Assembly (NCBI GenBank): GCA_964016875.1
Contig: OZ024718.1
Coordinates: 44,121,906 to 44,185,905, forward strand
DNA: 64,000 nucleotides
Direction: 5' to 3'
Origin: Fallopia convolvulus
Lineage: Eukaryota; Streptophyta; Magnoliopsida; Caryophyllales; Polygonaceae
Of this stretch, positions 35,194 through 47,173 are shown piece after piece. The notes under the pieces were generated by a model that worked only from the letters and a program-made list of their open reading frames with translations, did not search any database and had not been told where the DNA came from. Each line of letters starts with the position of its first letter. Within the stretch, counting starts at the first letter, position 1. Made by a program: the position numbers and the translations under genes.

Positions 35194-37714
35194 ATGGAAG
35201 CACTGCCATCTTCTCCACCGTACTTGACGACGCTGGCGACCCAAATTCTGATGTGCTTTGGCCTTTATTTATCCCTTAATATCGGCGACCCATCCCATAA
35301 TTATCATCAATCAACGACAAACAATCGTCCTTTCTACTACTTCATCACCGTTAATGGAGGATTTCGCCCTCCTCTTCAGCAGGCCCTTCTTCTCCAACAG
35401 GTTTCACCTTCTTTTTCTTTCTTCATTTTCCGATTTGTTAATGATTGATAAATTCCCGTCTCATTTCAATTCCAATCATCTAATTAGATAATAAGACTCG
35501 TGGCTAGGAGTTCTCCATCTGGATTTTGGTGCTGTGGAATTGCTTATACATTTTCTTGGTCAAGAGTTTGGGGCGTACATAGTGTTCTTTAGAAGAAAAA
35601 ATATTTGTATTTCAAACCAATTATCCAAATTTTAAGTATTTGTTTTGTTTGCAGCAGCTGTGTATCAGAACTAATCATAGTCATTAAAGCAATAGAGTGG
35701 CTTCTTGATTCATTTCTGATGATCTTTTGAAAGTTGCAGCTTTAGTTTCTCCCAGAATCCTCTTGATTAATTACTCTTCTTGTGTAAGTACAATGTTGGT
35801 CCTGACTGGAGTATTTCATGTTTGATGAAAGATGGAGAAGATGGTTAAAAGCTATGGTGCACAGTTTGTGCTGACCATTGGCGAACTCGGGCAACAGGAT
35901 CCACTCTTGCAAAATGTAACAACTCTCTATTATATCTTCAGCAATTTTTTTTTTATCATCAATACTTATACTCCTGTAATTCATCCAGCCTTGGTGTTTA
36001 AAAATGCTTACCTTATTTGGTTTCCCTTAACTTCGTTCATTTCACTCTGTACATGGATTTGATGGCATACACATATTTAAAGTTCTACATACTGATACAT
36101 TTTTTGACACCATTGATCTGCTATGCTTGATATTTGAAATGTACAAGGAAGAGACTTAAGTATTAATTCTGAATTTACTAGATCAATTTTTGATACATGT
36201 AATTAATTGCTCTCTTTTGGCAGGGTACTAGGAGTTTTCCATATCTCAGAATTCCTTGGTATGTCTTGTTAGTGCTATAAAATTGGATCCAAAGTATGTT
36301 GTTGATGCTTGTGAGTTGGGATGATATTCTTGTGAGATTCTGGATATTTATTTACAATCTCCTCGACATTCAACTTGTCGTCGTCATTAATATCACTTGT
36401 AGGTATGCAACTATTGCATCAGAAGATAATAAACCAGGGCGTTTGTCTAAGCAGATCAAATTTCCTACTGGGAGATCCTTGGAGATCATTGTCCTTGATA
36501 CTGACATATCAGAGGTGCATTATTCAACAATCTTGATGTGTTTGTAAACTATGTGCTATCTCTAATTTCATCTTAACTAGAGACATGCCATTATGACTTA
36601 CTATACTATCCTGATAATTTGCGCATTTACAATTCAACATAGGATTCATTTCCTGACATGACCCATGTGTTCTTCTCACAGTCACATGCTGTTGCTTTTT
36701 CACATCTTAAAATTTTGGGTTTCTCTTGTACACATTGGATCAGAATCCTTTTGTGATTATCCTGACAAGCATGTGCTAGATCTCATTATACTTTGTTGTC
36801 AAACTCGTTTTGTTTGTTCATGAGATCTTTCCTTTTTCCTATCACTAGTGTGTCGTCTATAACAGGAGGATGATTTGGATATTGCAAGGAACAACCATTT
36901 TGAACACCTTCAAAAAACTTTGAGAGCAAGTGACAGTGACTGGTATGTCAAATTCTGCTTCAATCGGCCTCTAAATAGTAAAATTGATACATTGACTAGC
37001 TCCTTATTTTTCCCTATCTGACCAGGATATTTGTGATTGGTTTAAATCCCTTAGAGGGCTGCAAAGAAAGCAGTGACCCAGAATCAACCAAACAGACTCA
37101 TAAACATCTGTGTGGCATGTTTTCAAGATACCAAGTGGTAATTTTAGCTTGACGAATCAACGACACTTTTCAACTTTTTCTTAGAAAATGAAACTTCCTA
37201 TAGGCTACTATTTATTGAAGCATTAAACGGGTTTTTCTATTTTAGAACGCGTATTTGAGTCGGCGTGGATGCAAGGACTATGCAGAAAGAGGAGGTGTAG
37301 CTTACATGAGCCACTCTTCTCCAACAGGCAAAGAATCTTACAGGTGCTGTTATATAACTAATATAAGCAGTTTGCTATGCCACTTAGTTTGTGTTTTCTG
37401 TCATTAAACTGCAAATTTGGAATCTAACACTAGGCGTTTTCTTTTCTCAGGTCATTAAGAGAAGGGATTGATGGGTTTTTCCTCCACAGAGTGGGCCTGA
37501 TAGAAATTGTGGGTGCCAAGAACTTTTGTAATCTTGGCTGCCATTAGACTTGAACTGTTCTTATTAGGTAAATTGACAGTCCTGTATATGACAGGCATCT
37601 ATTCTGATTCTGCTATTGTTGTTTTTTATTTACCAGGAAACTTACCATTTAAATCTGGATGGAAAAGTAGTTCGAAAGACGGTTCTTCATCAGAGAGGGC
37701 ATGAAGCTATATAG
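35194..37714 (+). CDS. TRAP/purple acid phosphatase-like protein lacking metal ligands
   Basis: Nine exons: 35194-35400, 35832-35915, 36224-36258, 36403-36514, 36866-36942, 37026-37137, 37246-37343, 37451-37508, 37637-37714; 286 aa, all GT-AG with continuous frame. Residues 11-30 form a hydrophobic segment (signal anchor or signal peptide). The rest aligns, from memory, with small purple acid phosphatases: QFVLTIGELG stands where DFVxSTGDN is expected, PWYATIASEDN where PWYxVLGNHDY is expected, DWIFVIGLNP for KIVVGHHT, and VNAYLSRRGC for VDxYxNGHDHC. The metal-binding Asp, Asn and His residues are therefore replaced. I infer a phosphoesterase fold without catalysis. It could be a conserved plant pseudoenzyme or a gene in decay; clean splice sites and an open frame favour the former. 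A partial copy lies at 18190-18562. Confidence 0.72.
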
Positions 37715-38165
37715 GAAGTGTCTGGGCTAACAGATCAAGGCACCATTGGTTAAATTCATATAATTGTTATGTCTACCTGATCTGTATAATGGTGGGAATG
37801 AAAATTGATAGGTCATGATTCACAAATGAATCTCCATGTATTGGAGACCAGTGACCCAAGGTTGTCAGCTTGTCCGCCCAAGGAACTATTTGTAACAATT
37901 ATTATATTGATTGATTTCTATGTAACTTTCCATTATTTTTTTGCAGTGCGTTGATAGTCGCTTATGACAAATCTTATCTTGTTCTTGTTATGTTTCACTT
38001 TCAATTTACCCATGATTCCTATTGTAATCGTTGGTGGGTGCAATATAAAAGCTCAACACCTTTACCTTGATGAAATGATGACCGTCTTGATTTTTTTTCT
38101 TTTAACCTAACAACAAGAGAGAAATACTTTTAACTAGTCAACGAAGTCAGGTTGGTAAATTGTAA
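37715..38165. other. 3' UTR and intergenic DNA after the phosphatase-like gene
   Basis: No coding capacity recognised. Confidence 0.4.
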
Positions 38166-38174
38166 TTTAAACAA

Positions 38175-38359
38175 CGGTTTTTCTATCCTATGCCCTAAGG
38201 GCATAGGTTAAGAATACTAATATGGGAAACTAAAACCCTAATAGGAAACTAATAAACCCTATTGCAAAAATAATTAAATCTCAATAAATACAATAACAAG
38301 ATAAATTACCATTTTTAGTCTCTTAACCTATGCCCTTAGGGCATAGGTTAGAAAAATCG
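38175..38359. mobile_element. MITE with palindromic terminal repeats, 185 bp, 9-bp target duplication
   Basis: TTTAAACAA flanks both ends exactly (38166-38174 and 38360-38368). The terminal inverted repeats start CGGTTTTTCTATCCTATGCC (left) and, read inward, CGATTTTTCTAACCTATGCC (right). Each contains the palindrome TATGCCCTAAGGGCATA or its twin. The 9-bp duplication suggests a Mutator-type origin. Confidence 0.8.
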
Positions 38360-38438
38360 TTTAAACAAATAATCAAGATTGGGTTGTAACAAATTACATC
38401 CATTAAGGGGATTCAGTAGAACATCTTTTCGATCTATT

Positions 38439-38774
38439 TATTATTCTATAGATAATAGATATCATGTATATATTATTCGGATTTTCTAATGTGTGTCCAT
38501 GAAAACACAATACGAATTCTAATCATGTTAAAATCTGGATATTGTTTGTTGTTCATTAATTCTAATTTAAGAAATAATTTTCAAAAGTAGTATTGTTATA
38601 TTGTACCCATGGACACACATTAGTTGAACCCTATATTATTTTATATGTATATCTTTCTTTCCTATTCTGTTAGGATTGTATAAATCTATACTAGGGTTTT
38701 CTATGTAACACTGTATATTCTTTATTCATGAAAATCAAGGCATTGCCTTTCACCATCTTCTTCAATGCTTTACA
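38439..38774 (+). repeat. Left LTR of the outer copia element, with MITE inside
   Basis: Apart from 38478-38631 plus one duplicated site, it matches the right LTR: TCATGTATATATTATTTT, then TATCTTTCTTTCCTATTCTG, GTTAGGATTGT, ATATTCTTTATTCA and AAAATCAAG. The outer edges are approximate. Confidence 0.75.
38478..38631. mobile_element. MITE of 154 bp inside the copia LTR
   Basis: TATATTATT flanks both sides (38469-38477 and 38632-38640), and the other LTR has a single uninterrupted copy of this site. The terminal inverted repeats share CTAATGTGTGTCCATG. A 9-bp target duplication points to a Mutator-type MITE. Confidence 0.8.
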
Positions 38775-38784
38775 TGGTATCGAT

Positions 38785-40915
38785 CCTCACGATCATGTCG
38801 AACAACCCTACCTCTCCCACTCAGATCCTATTTTCCGCCTCCTCCGATGGTGATTCTCAGACTCTCCATCTTCCCAACTTTGATATACGCGTCGTCTTCA
38901 TCGCCTAGCCCACCCTAATGAGTAAGTTCTTTGTCAACTTCTTTCAATTTATCATCTTCCCGTCTCCTCAAATAAAGTGGACTCTGTCTATGGTTCGTGT
39001 CAATTAGGCAAAAGTTGGCGCCTACCTCTTCCAGTCGGCCCACCACACCCACAAAACCGTTTGATTTAGTTCACTTTGATGTACGAGGTCGTTCGTCAGT
39101 GTCTTCAATTTCCAGCAATAACCATCATGTTAGTTTTGTTGACGATTATACGAATTTTTTTGGATTTATTTTATATTAAATAAATCTCAGGTTTATTCAA
39201 TTTTTCAGTGCTTTATTAAGTTAATTCAAACACAAATCTCTACTATTATTAAAGCTTTTCAAACAGATTGAGGTGGTGAGTATCGAAATGTCTTCAAACT
39301 TCTTGAATCACTTGTTCATCGTGTTTCTTGCCTTATAACCCACAAGAAAACATGTCCGCAAAAGACAAAATCGAGTCATCACAGAAAAAGGCCTTGCTCT
39401 ACTTTCTCATGGCAAACTACCTTTGTCCTTTTGAGAACATTCATTTCACACCACGATTTATTTATCCAATCGGACCATCACTCCAAATTTGGGCTATTAA
39501 TCCTCCTTTGACCTTTTATATGGGAAAATACTGGACTATACTTTCCTCAGAACATTTGGAAGTCGGTGCTACCCTTACCTTCTACCTGATAATAGTTCAA
39601 TGCTTGAGTTTCGATCTCTTTCTCGTATCTCTTTTTGGGATGAAGCTCTAAACGTAAGGGCTACATATGCTATCATGTCTCCATTGGTCGCTCCTATATT
39701 TCCCGATTTGTGGTCTGTGATGAAAACCTATTTCCCTATACCACTGATATCTCCCAGTCCACGTTGGAATCCACTTCACCGACGCCCACACTTCCGCTCT
39801 CCATTCTTCGTCACGCTGTGACATTTTCTTCCCCGTCCTCTACTCCGCCTGTCTCGGACATCCCCTTGTCGCTCGACCCTATTGTTTCTCCTCATGTCTC
39901 TTCCTCTTTGTATCCACCTGAGTCTTCTGATGTGTTGGGTTCTCTTGGTGGTCTAGCAGTTTCTCCTCTAGTTTCCCCTGTAGTGACTAACGAGCCAACC
40001 GCCAATACCTTTACACACTTGTCCCCTCCCAATTCCCCTAACTCCGCACCACACAACCCTGATCCCAATGCTCCTACCTGGTTCCGACCGCCTTCCCATT
40101 CAATCATCAAATGACCACTCGGTCATCCATAAATTCTTTGAAACCAAAAGCCATCCACTCTACAAAATACCCCTTGCATGTAGCCCTCCTGTCTTCCCCT
40201 GAACCAAAATTTTAACATCAAGCCTCTAAAAATCCCAACTGGCAACATGCAATGCAACTAGAATTTGATGCTTTAATGAAAAATGGGACCTGGGACCTTG
40301 TTACTCGGCCTCTTGGTGCTAACATTGTTGGTTGTAAGTGGGTTTAGAAGATTAAGCAGAAAACCGATGGACCCATAGAGTGCTACAAGGCTCGTTTGGT
40401 GGAAAAAGGATTCAACCAAGAAGCTTGTGTTGACTATTTTGACACCTTTAGTCCGGTTATTAAGCCGACTACTATTTATCTTGTCTTAAGTTTAACACTT
40501 ACTCATTCATGGCCTCTTAGACAATTTGATGTCTACAATGCCTTACTTAATAGTGATTTATTCAAGACTGTTTTTATGGAGCAACCACCTGGCTTTCAGG
40601 CTTTTGATCGACCCGCACAAGTGTTCCGCCTTCGTAAGGCACTGATGGGCTTAAGCAAGCTCCTCGGGCTTGGTTCCAAAAGCTCAAGGATGCTCTTCTT
40701 CATCATGGTTTTCGAGGTTGTGTTTTTGACTCCTCATTGTACATCACACGACATGGAACTCACATTGTTTACGTGTTGATATATGTTGATGATCTTATCA
40801 TTATTGGTTCCCATCACTCTTTTATTGATGAGTTTGTTGCTAGTCTTAATCGGGCCTTCTCTCTTAAGGATCTCGGTCCTTTACACGTCTTCTTGGATAT
40901 TGAGGTCTCTAGGTT
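38785..40915 (+). pseudogene. Outer copia gag/pol remnant, left part
   Basis: After a short Gag start at about 38795, most of Gag and protease is deleted. Integrase follows from about 39040 (PFDLVHFDVRGRSSVSS, FVDDYTNFFGFILY). RT follows from about 40225 (YKARLVEKGFNQE, DYFDTFSPVIKPTT) to IYVDDLIIIGSHHSF near 40785. Many frameshifts and stops break it. Frame is lost at 40915, where the inner copia element enters. Confidence 0.85.
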
Positions 40916-41747
40916 TGTAAGGACTGAGCATCTTGATGGGAACAGCCAGCGAACTCCCTTGTCCAGTCTTGAATCCTGCTTGTAGTCTGCGAGGGAACAA
41001 TCAATGATACATGTACTCGGATAGATTTGAATCGTGTGAACACTTTCCGAAATCAGAATTTCGCCCCTTACAAAGCCTTAGGGAATCCACGAAATCTGAA
41101 GTGAGATAAGACAAATCTTCTAGTTCTCTCCAAGGCTTTAGGAAAGAACTAAACTATAGAAAAATGTAATAATAGATTGTGGCTTCGGTTTTGATTTGAT
41201 CTTAAGAGAGATCTTATTCAACAACCACGACTCTATTCCCCTTTGCCTTTTTATAAGACGTGAAAAATGATAGGGATTCATTTCTGTTCGTTTAACAGAA
41301 GTTACATGGTGGTTACATGGCGGTTACCAACGGTTACCAACCCTTCCTTCCATCACCAACGTCTCTTATCAAAGAGACACGTGTTTAACTTCAAACCAGT
41401 CATAAAGGGAAGTTACTAGACGTTTAAACATCAGTTATCAAGGCGGTTATCATCCACTAAGCACGTGGCGAAAATTCCGCAAGACTGCTAAACTGTTGTT
41501 CCCTACAACACAGTTGTTGTTCCCTACAGTACATCTGTAGTTTCCATTGTTCCTTAAGGAACAGTGTAACTTAACCTTTATATATCCCTCTAGACCTCAA
41601 GTATACTTACACAAGTGTGTACTCCACACCCCCAAATTTGTGATATAGCTAAGTGAGATCTCATAGCGTCGTATGAACCCCGATCACACTAAAATGCACT
41701 GTTCCCATATAGGGAACAGTCACTTGATGACACTAAAATCACCAACA
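40916..41747 (-). repeat. 3' LTR of the inner copia element
   Basis: It matches 46338-47168 throughout. It contains the palindromes TGTTCCTTAAGGAACA (41548-41563) and TGTTCCCATATAGGGAACA (41700-41718). Confidence 0.93.
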
Positions 41748-42280
41748 ATCCTCCCCCATTTTAGTGTAATCCTTGATTCATAAAATAAGCAATCTTTCAT
41801 CCCAAACTCATGCATAAACACAAATATCGAAACGATTGAATTTATGTCTTAGTGTAATTACACATTTCAAACACCCCAGAATCATGGTATCTTAAAGATT
41901 GAACCAATCAACCACTTTGGATGCATGAAGATAACACACACATAAGTTACTTTACAATTCTATAGTCTAACTTGACTCCATTAAGGGCCTTGAGTCCTTA
42001 TCCATTCTTGAGCGTTTGTGAAGCCAACCCAAACTTCATGGAGCGACCAAACCCCACGCCCATATAGGTAGATCCTTTAGTCGTACACCTACAATTGCAC
42101 TTTTTCAAAGGAACTATTAAAAAGAGTAAATCTTTAACCTCCAACTTGTAGGAACAGAGCACACATTCGGGGACTGTTACTGTTCCTTTGTGCTCACAGT
42201 TTCTAGGTGTGGGCTTTCCACATTGAATTCTGTCCCTAATTTTCATTAGGTAGGAATTGGGTATCCCACCACTAGAAAGC
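41748..42280 (-). other. 3' untranslated part of the inner copia element
   Basis: It lies between the polyprotein stop and the polypurine tract. No coding capacity; two further GGAACA/TGTTCC motifs occur at about 42151 and 42181. Confidence 0.7.
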
Positions 42281-45200
42281 TTATACGGGTCTTAATCCCA
42301 TCCCCTTAGCAGACTTGGAGACCAAGTCTCTAGCCAACCCCTTCGTCAAGTGATCAGCCAAGTTTTGTTGTGACCTAACAAAATCCACCGAAATCACCCC
42401 ATGCGTAATGAGCTCTCTTACCGCACTATGCCTCACGCCCAAGTGACGTGATTTCCCATTGTATACATGGCTGTATGCCTTAGCCAAAGTTGCAGCGCTG
42501 TCATAATGGATCGATATGGGTGATATTGGTTTTTCCCACAAGGGAACATCATATACCAAGTTCCTCAACCATTCGGCCTCTTTTCCAGCCGCAGCCAAAG
42601 CAATAAACTCCGATTCCATGGTAGAACTTGAAATGCAAGTTTGTTTCTTGGATGCCCAAGATATAGCTCCTCCACCAAGAAGGAACACCCATCCACTAGT
42701 AGAAGAATGATCATCTTCATTCGTGATCCAACTTGCATCCGAATACCCCTCTAATACCGAGGGTGATCCAACATATGTAAGACCAAGATCTATTGTTCCC
42801 TTCAAGTACTGAAGTACTCGTCGAACTGCTTGCCAATGATATGCACTAGGATTACTAATGTAACGGCTAAGTTTCCCTACTGCAAAAGCAATATCTGGTC
42901 TTGTACTTGTCATAGCATACATTAAGCACCCAATTATCCTTGAATACTCAAGTTGCAACACTGATGTTCCCTCGTTAGGGAACAGTTTGACACTTGGATC
43001 ATATGGAGTTTTCAAAGGAGCATAATTGCCACAATTAAACTTATTCAACACTTTCTCAATGTAATGAGATTGTGATAATAACAATCCTCCTTCAACCCGT
43101 TTTATCTTAATCCCTAAGATAACATCGGCCTCCCCCATGTCCTTCATGGAGAATTGTGATGACAAAACTTTCTTAACAAGATCTACTTGTTCTTGATCAG
43201 TTCCAAAGATCAACATGTCATCCACATATAAACAAATTATGACTCCATTCATGGAATCATCAAATTTGCTATACACACACTTGTCCGCTTGGTTCAATTT
43301 GAATCCATGGGACAACACAACCTCATCAAACTTTCGATGGCATTGCTTTGGTGCTTGCTTCAGCCCATACAAGGATTTGATCAATTTGCACACCTTATGC
43401 TCTTGTCCTTGCATAACAAATCCTTCAGGTTGTTTCATATAAACTTCCTCTTCAAGATCCCCATTAAGGAACGCAGTTTTTACGTCCATTTGGTGGATAA
43501 CCAGGTTGTGTATCGCCGCCAAGGCAATCAACAACCTAATGGTGGTTATACGTGCAACTGGTGCATAGGTATCAAAGTAGTCGGTTCCATACCTTTGTCT
43601 AAAGCCTTGGACAACCAATCGGGCCTTAAACTTGTCAATAGTACCATCCACTTTCATCTTCCTCTTGAAGATCCATTTACTTCCCAATGGTTTACATCCA
43701 GGTGGAAGATCAGCCAGAACCCATGTATTGCTCCCCATGATGGAATCCATCTCATCATTAATGGCCTCCTTCCAAAAGGATACATCTTGAGACTTCATTG
43801 CCTCATCAAAAGATCATGGTTCATCCTCAATATTGTAACAATACAAATATTGGGATCCAATCTCGTCCCTAGTTCCCTCTACCAAGTAAACTTGGAAATC
43901 AGGACCAAAGGACGTTTTCTTCCTTACTCTTTTACTCTTTCGAATCTCTGGTTCATTGTTCCCTAGTGAGACGTTACAGTCGCTGTTCCCACTAGAACAG
44001 TGAGTCGTGTTATTGTCTCCACTTGAACTGGGAATAAGATCTTTTGGTATAGGTGTCGATGAAAATCTGTTTTCATCAAATATGGCATCTCTTGACTCTA
44101 TAACGGAGTGAACCGAAATAGATTTGTTTGGTTCAATAACATAGAACCTATATGCCTTGGAATGCTCAGCATATCCAATAAAAATGCACTCTACACCTCT
44201 TTCACCCAAGGTTTTCCTCTTGGGATCGGGTAATCTTACAACCGCCCTACAACCCCAAACTCGAAGGTAATTCAAGTTGGGTTTCTTTTTGAACCAAAGC
44301 TCATATGGAGTAGTCTTGTTCCTCTTGTTTGGAACTCTATTCAATAGGTAACAATCCGTTAACATGGCTTCTCCCCAAAATCTATCATTTAATCCCGAGT
44401 AGGAAAGCATGGAATTGACCATTTCTTTAAGAACTCGATTCTTTCTCTCCGACACACCATTTTGTTGTGGTGTATAGGGAGCCGTAGTTTCATGAATGAT
44501 ACCTACGGATTGGAAGTATTCTGGGTCAAAATATTCACCACCTCTATCGGTGCGCAACCTTTTGATCACTGTTCTCAACTGTAGTTCTACTTCAGTTTTA
44601 TAAAGCTTAAACTTTTCTAGGGCCTCATTCTTAGAATGCAACAAAAATACATAGCAATAGCGAGAATAATCATCAATATACGTGACCACATATTTCTTAT
44701 TTCCCAAAGAAGGGAAAGCATGAAAATCACACAAATCATTATGTATTAAATCAAGCACGGCACTGTTCCTTTGAACACTAGGAAAAGGTTGTCTAGTTAT
44801 CTTAGTAAGCATGCATGTTCTACACTTTTCTATATTCATGTCAAAAGGTGGAATTAAACCAGTCCTAGACATATCAAACATGCGTTTATAATGTACATGT
44901 CCCACCCGAACATGCCATAAAGAAGATACTGTTCCCGAGGGAACAGATTCATGTGTACAAGTCATGTAAATAGAACTTAAAACTTTATTAATATTTAACT
45001 TAAACATTCCATTACATAGGTAACCACGACCAACAAATACACCGCCTTTCGACAATATAAATTTGTCGGCTTCAAACACCAAACGAAAGCCTAATTTATT
45101 AAGGATACTTCCTGAGACTAAGTTTTTCCTTATTCTGGGTACATACAACACATTATTAAGAATTAAAGCCTTCCCAGATGAGAACTCTAATTCCACTTGG

Positions 45201-46315
45201 CCTTTGCCTAGTACGGGGGCAGTTGACTCATTTCCCATATGAAGGACACGTCCATCATCCACCAGAGTTAATGACTTGAACATAGACTTGTCCCTACACA
45301 CGTGAGTGGTTGCACCTGAGTCAACCCACCATGATATCTCATCATCCTGCATAAAGAAAGCCTCAGAAATCATAGAAACAAAATCCAAACTAGGAGATGT
45401 AACTATACTGGGAACAATCACTGTTCCTTTCTGACCTTGATGAGATTTTTGCCCCTGTTCCTTAGAACCGTGAGCAGTCTGGTTAGAACCATTGTCCTTC
45501 TTCCCCTTTGGAGCCGTACAATCCCTTCTAAAATGTCCCGGCTTACCACAATTCCAACATCCAACTCCTTTTGGGGAGCGTCTCTTGTTGGGACCGTTAC
45601 TTGTGTTGTTACGTGGCCTCTTCTTGCCTTTGTTCTTATTCCCTTTATGGGAACCATCTTCCACCATATTAATGGATGAAGATCCTGGAGTCTCTTTCTC
45701 CTTTCCTTTCTCTTGCGTACGAAGGCCCTCCTCGATACGCAAATGGCTTCCAAGTTCCACAAGGGAAATATCTTCCTTCTTGTGCTTCAACATGTGTTTA
45801 AAGTCTTTCCATGATGGAGGTAACTTATCAATTACACTTGAAACAGAGATGGACTCGTCCATCTTCAACTTGTGTTGAGCAAATTGCCCGAAGATACGAA
45901 GTATCTCATTAAATTGTTCCATCACCGGTCTTGAATCGACCATCTTGTAACTGTTGAAGTTACTCACGAGGAACTTCACACTTGAAGCGTCCTCAGTCAT
46001 GTATTTGGACTCTAATGAATCCCAAAGTTCCTTAGCGGATTCAACATTTTGGTACACATCAAAGAGAGAATCAAACATACCATTTAAAATGTGGCCTCGA
46101 CAAATGTAGTCATTGTTCTCCCACTTGCTCCTCTACCTTAGGGCTTCAACCAACACTTCATCATCGGACACCTCGGGCATTGGAGTGGACAGGACATACA
46201 CCACCTTTAGCGTGGTCAAGAGGAAATGCATCTTCTTTTGCCAACGACGAAAATCCATTCCCTCAAACTTCTCCAACTTTTGGAACTTCGTCGTCATCTC
46301 ACGTACAGACGTCAT
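42281..46315 (-). pseudogene. Inner copia Gag-Pol polyprotein, near-intact with two stop codons
   Basis: One frame of 1345 codons from ATG at 46315 to TAA at 42281. It holds Gag, a CCHC knuckle CWNCGKPGHFRRDC, protease (WWVDSGATTHVC), integrase (zinc region; RTDRGGEYFDPEYF; PYTPQQNGVSERKN), reverse transcriptase (DYFDTYAPVARITTIR, CLYVDDMLIFGT) and RNase H (SSTSGWVFLLGGGAISW). Two in-frame nonsense codons interrupt it: TAG at 46133-46135 in Gag, and TGA at 43814-43816 between integrase and RT. No frameshift was noticed. Domain order (integrase before RT) fixes it as Ty1/copia. Confidence 0.93.
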
Positions 46316-46337
46316 TGATTAAATTTCTGATTTCGAT

Positions 46338-47168
46338 TGTAAGGACTGAGCGTCTTGATGGGAACAACGAGCGAACTCCCTTGTCCAGTCTTGAATCCTG
46401 CTTGTAGTCTGCGAGGGAACAATCAATGATACCTGTACTCGGATAGATTTGAATCGTGTGAACACTTTCCAAAATCAGAATTTCGCCCCTTACAAGCCTT
46501 AGGGAATCCACGAAATCTGAAGTAAGATAAGACAAATCTTCTAGTTCTCTCCAAGGCTTTAGGAAAGAACTAAACTATAGAAAAATATAATAATAGATTG
46601 TGGCTTCGGTTTTGATTTGATCTTAAGAGAGATCTTATTCAACAACCACGACTCTATTCCCATTTGCCTTTTTATAAGACGTGAAAAATGATAGGGATTC
46701 ATTTCTGGTCGTTTAACAGAAGTTACATGGTGGTTACATGGCGGTTACCAACGGTTACCAGCCCTTCCTTCCATCACCAACGTCTCTTATCAAAGAGACA
46801 CGTGTTTAACTTCAAACCAGTCATAAAGGGAAGTTACTAGACATTTAAACATCAGTTATCAAGGCGGTTATCATCCACTAAGCACGTGGCGAAAATTCCG
46901 CAAGACTGCTAAACTGTTGTTCCCTACAACACAGTTGTTGTTCCCTACAGTACATCTGTAGTTTCCATTGTTCCTTAAGGAACAGTGTAACTTAACCTTT
47001 ATATATTCCTCTAGACCTCAAGTATACTTACACAAGCGTGTACTCTACACCCCCAAACTTGTGATATAGCTAAGTGAGATCCCATAGCGTCGTATGAACC
47101 CCGATCACACTAAAATGCACTGTTCCCATATAGGGAACAGTCACTTGATGACACTAAAATCACCAACA
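46338..47168 (-). repeat. 5' LTR of the inner copia element
   Basis: It is the near-identical partner of 40916-41747 and lies directly upstream, on the minus strand, of the Gag start at 46315. Confidence 0.93.
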
Positions 47169-47173
47169 AGGTT

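Larger units (their letters stand above)
40916..47168 (-). mobile_element. Young Ty1/copia retrotransposon (inner element), 6.25 kb
   Basis: Minus-strand element with LTRs at 46338-47168 (5', 831 bp) and 40916-41747 (3', 832 bp), flanked by a perfect 5-bp duplication AGGTT (40911-40915 and 47169-47173). By eye the LTRs differ at under twenty positions, about 98 percent identity, so it is fairly recent. LTR termini on the plus strand are TGTAAGGACT and CACCAACA. The polypurine tract AAATGGGGGAGGAT adjoins the 3' LTR. The site next to the 5' LTR (ATCGAAATCAGAAAT) is a poor match to the usual tRNA-Met primer site. It lies within the RT region of the outer copia element. Confidence 0.95.

Noticed and set aside
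39710..40114. Pro/Ser-rich 134-codon frame
   Set aside because: It corresponds to the variable linker between integrase and RT of the decayed outer copia element, not an independent gene.
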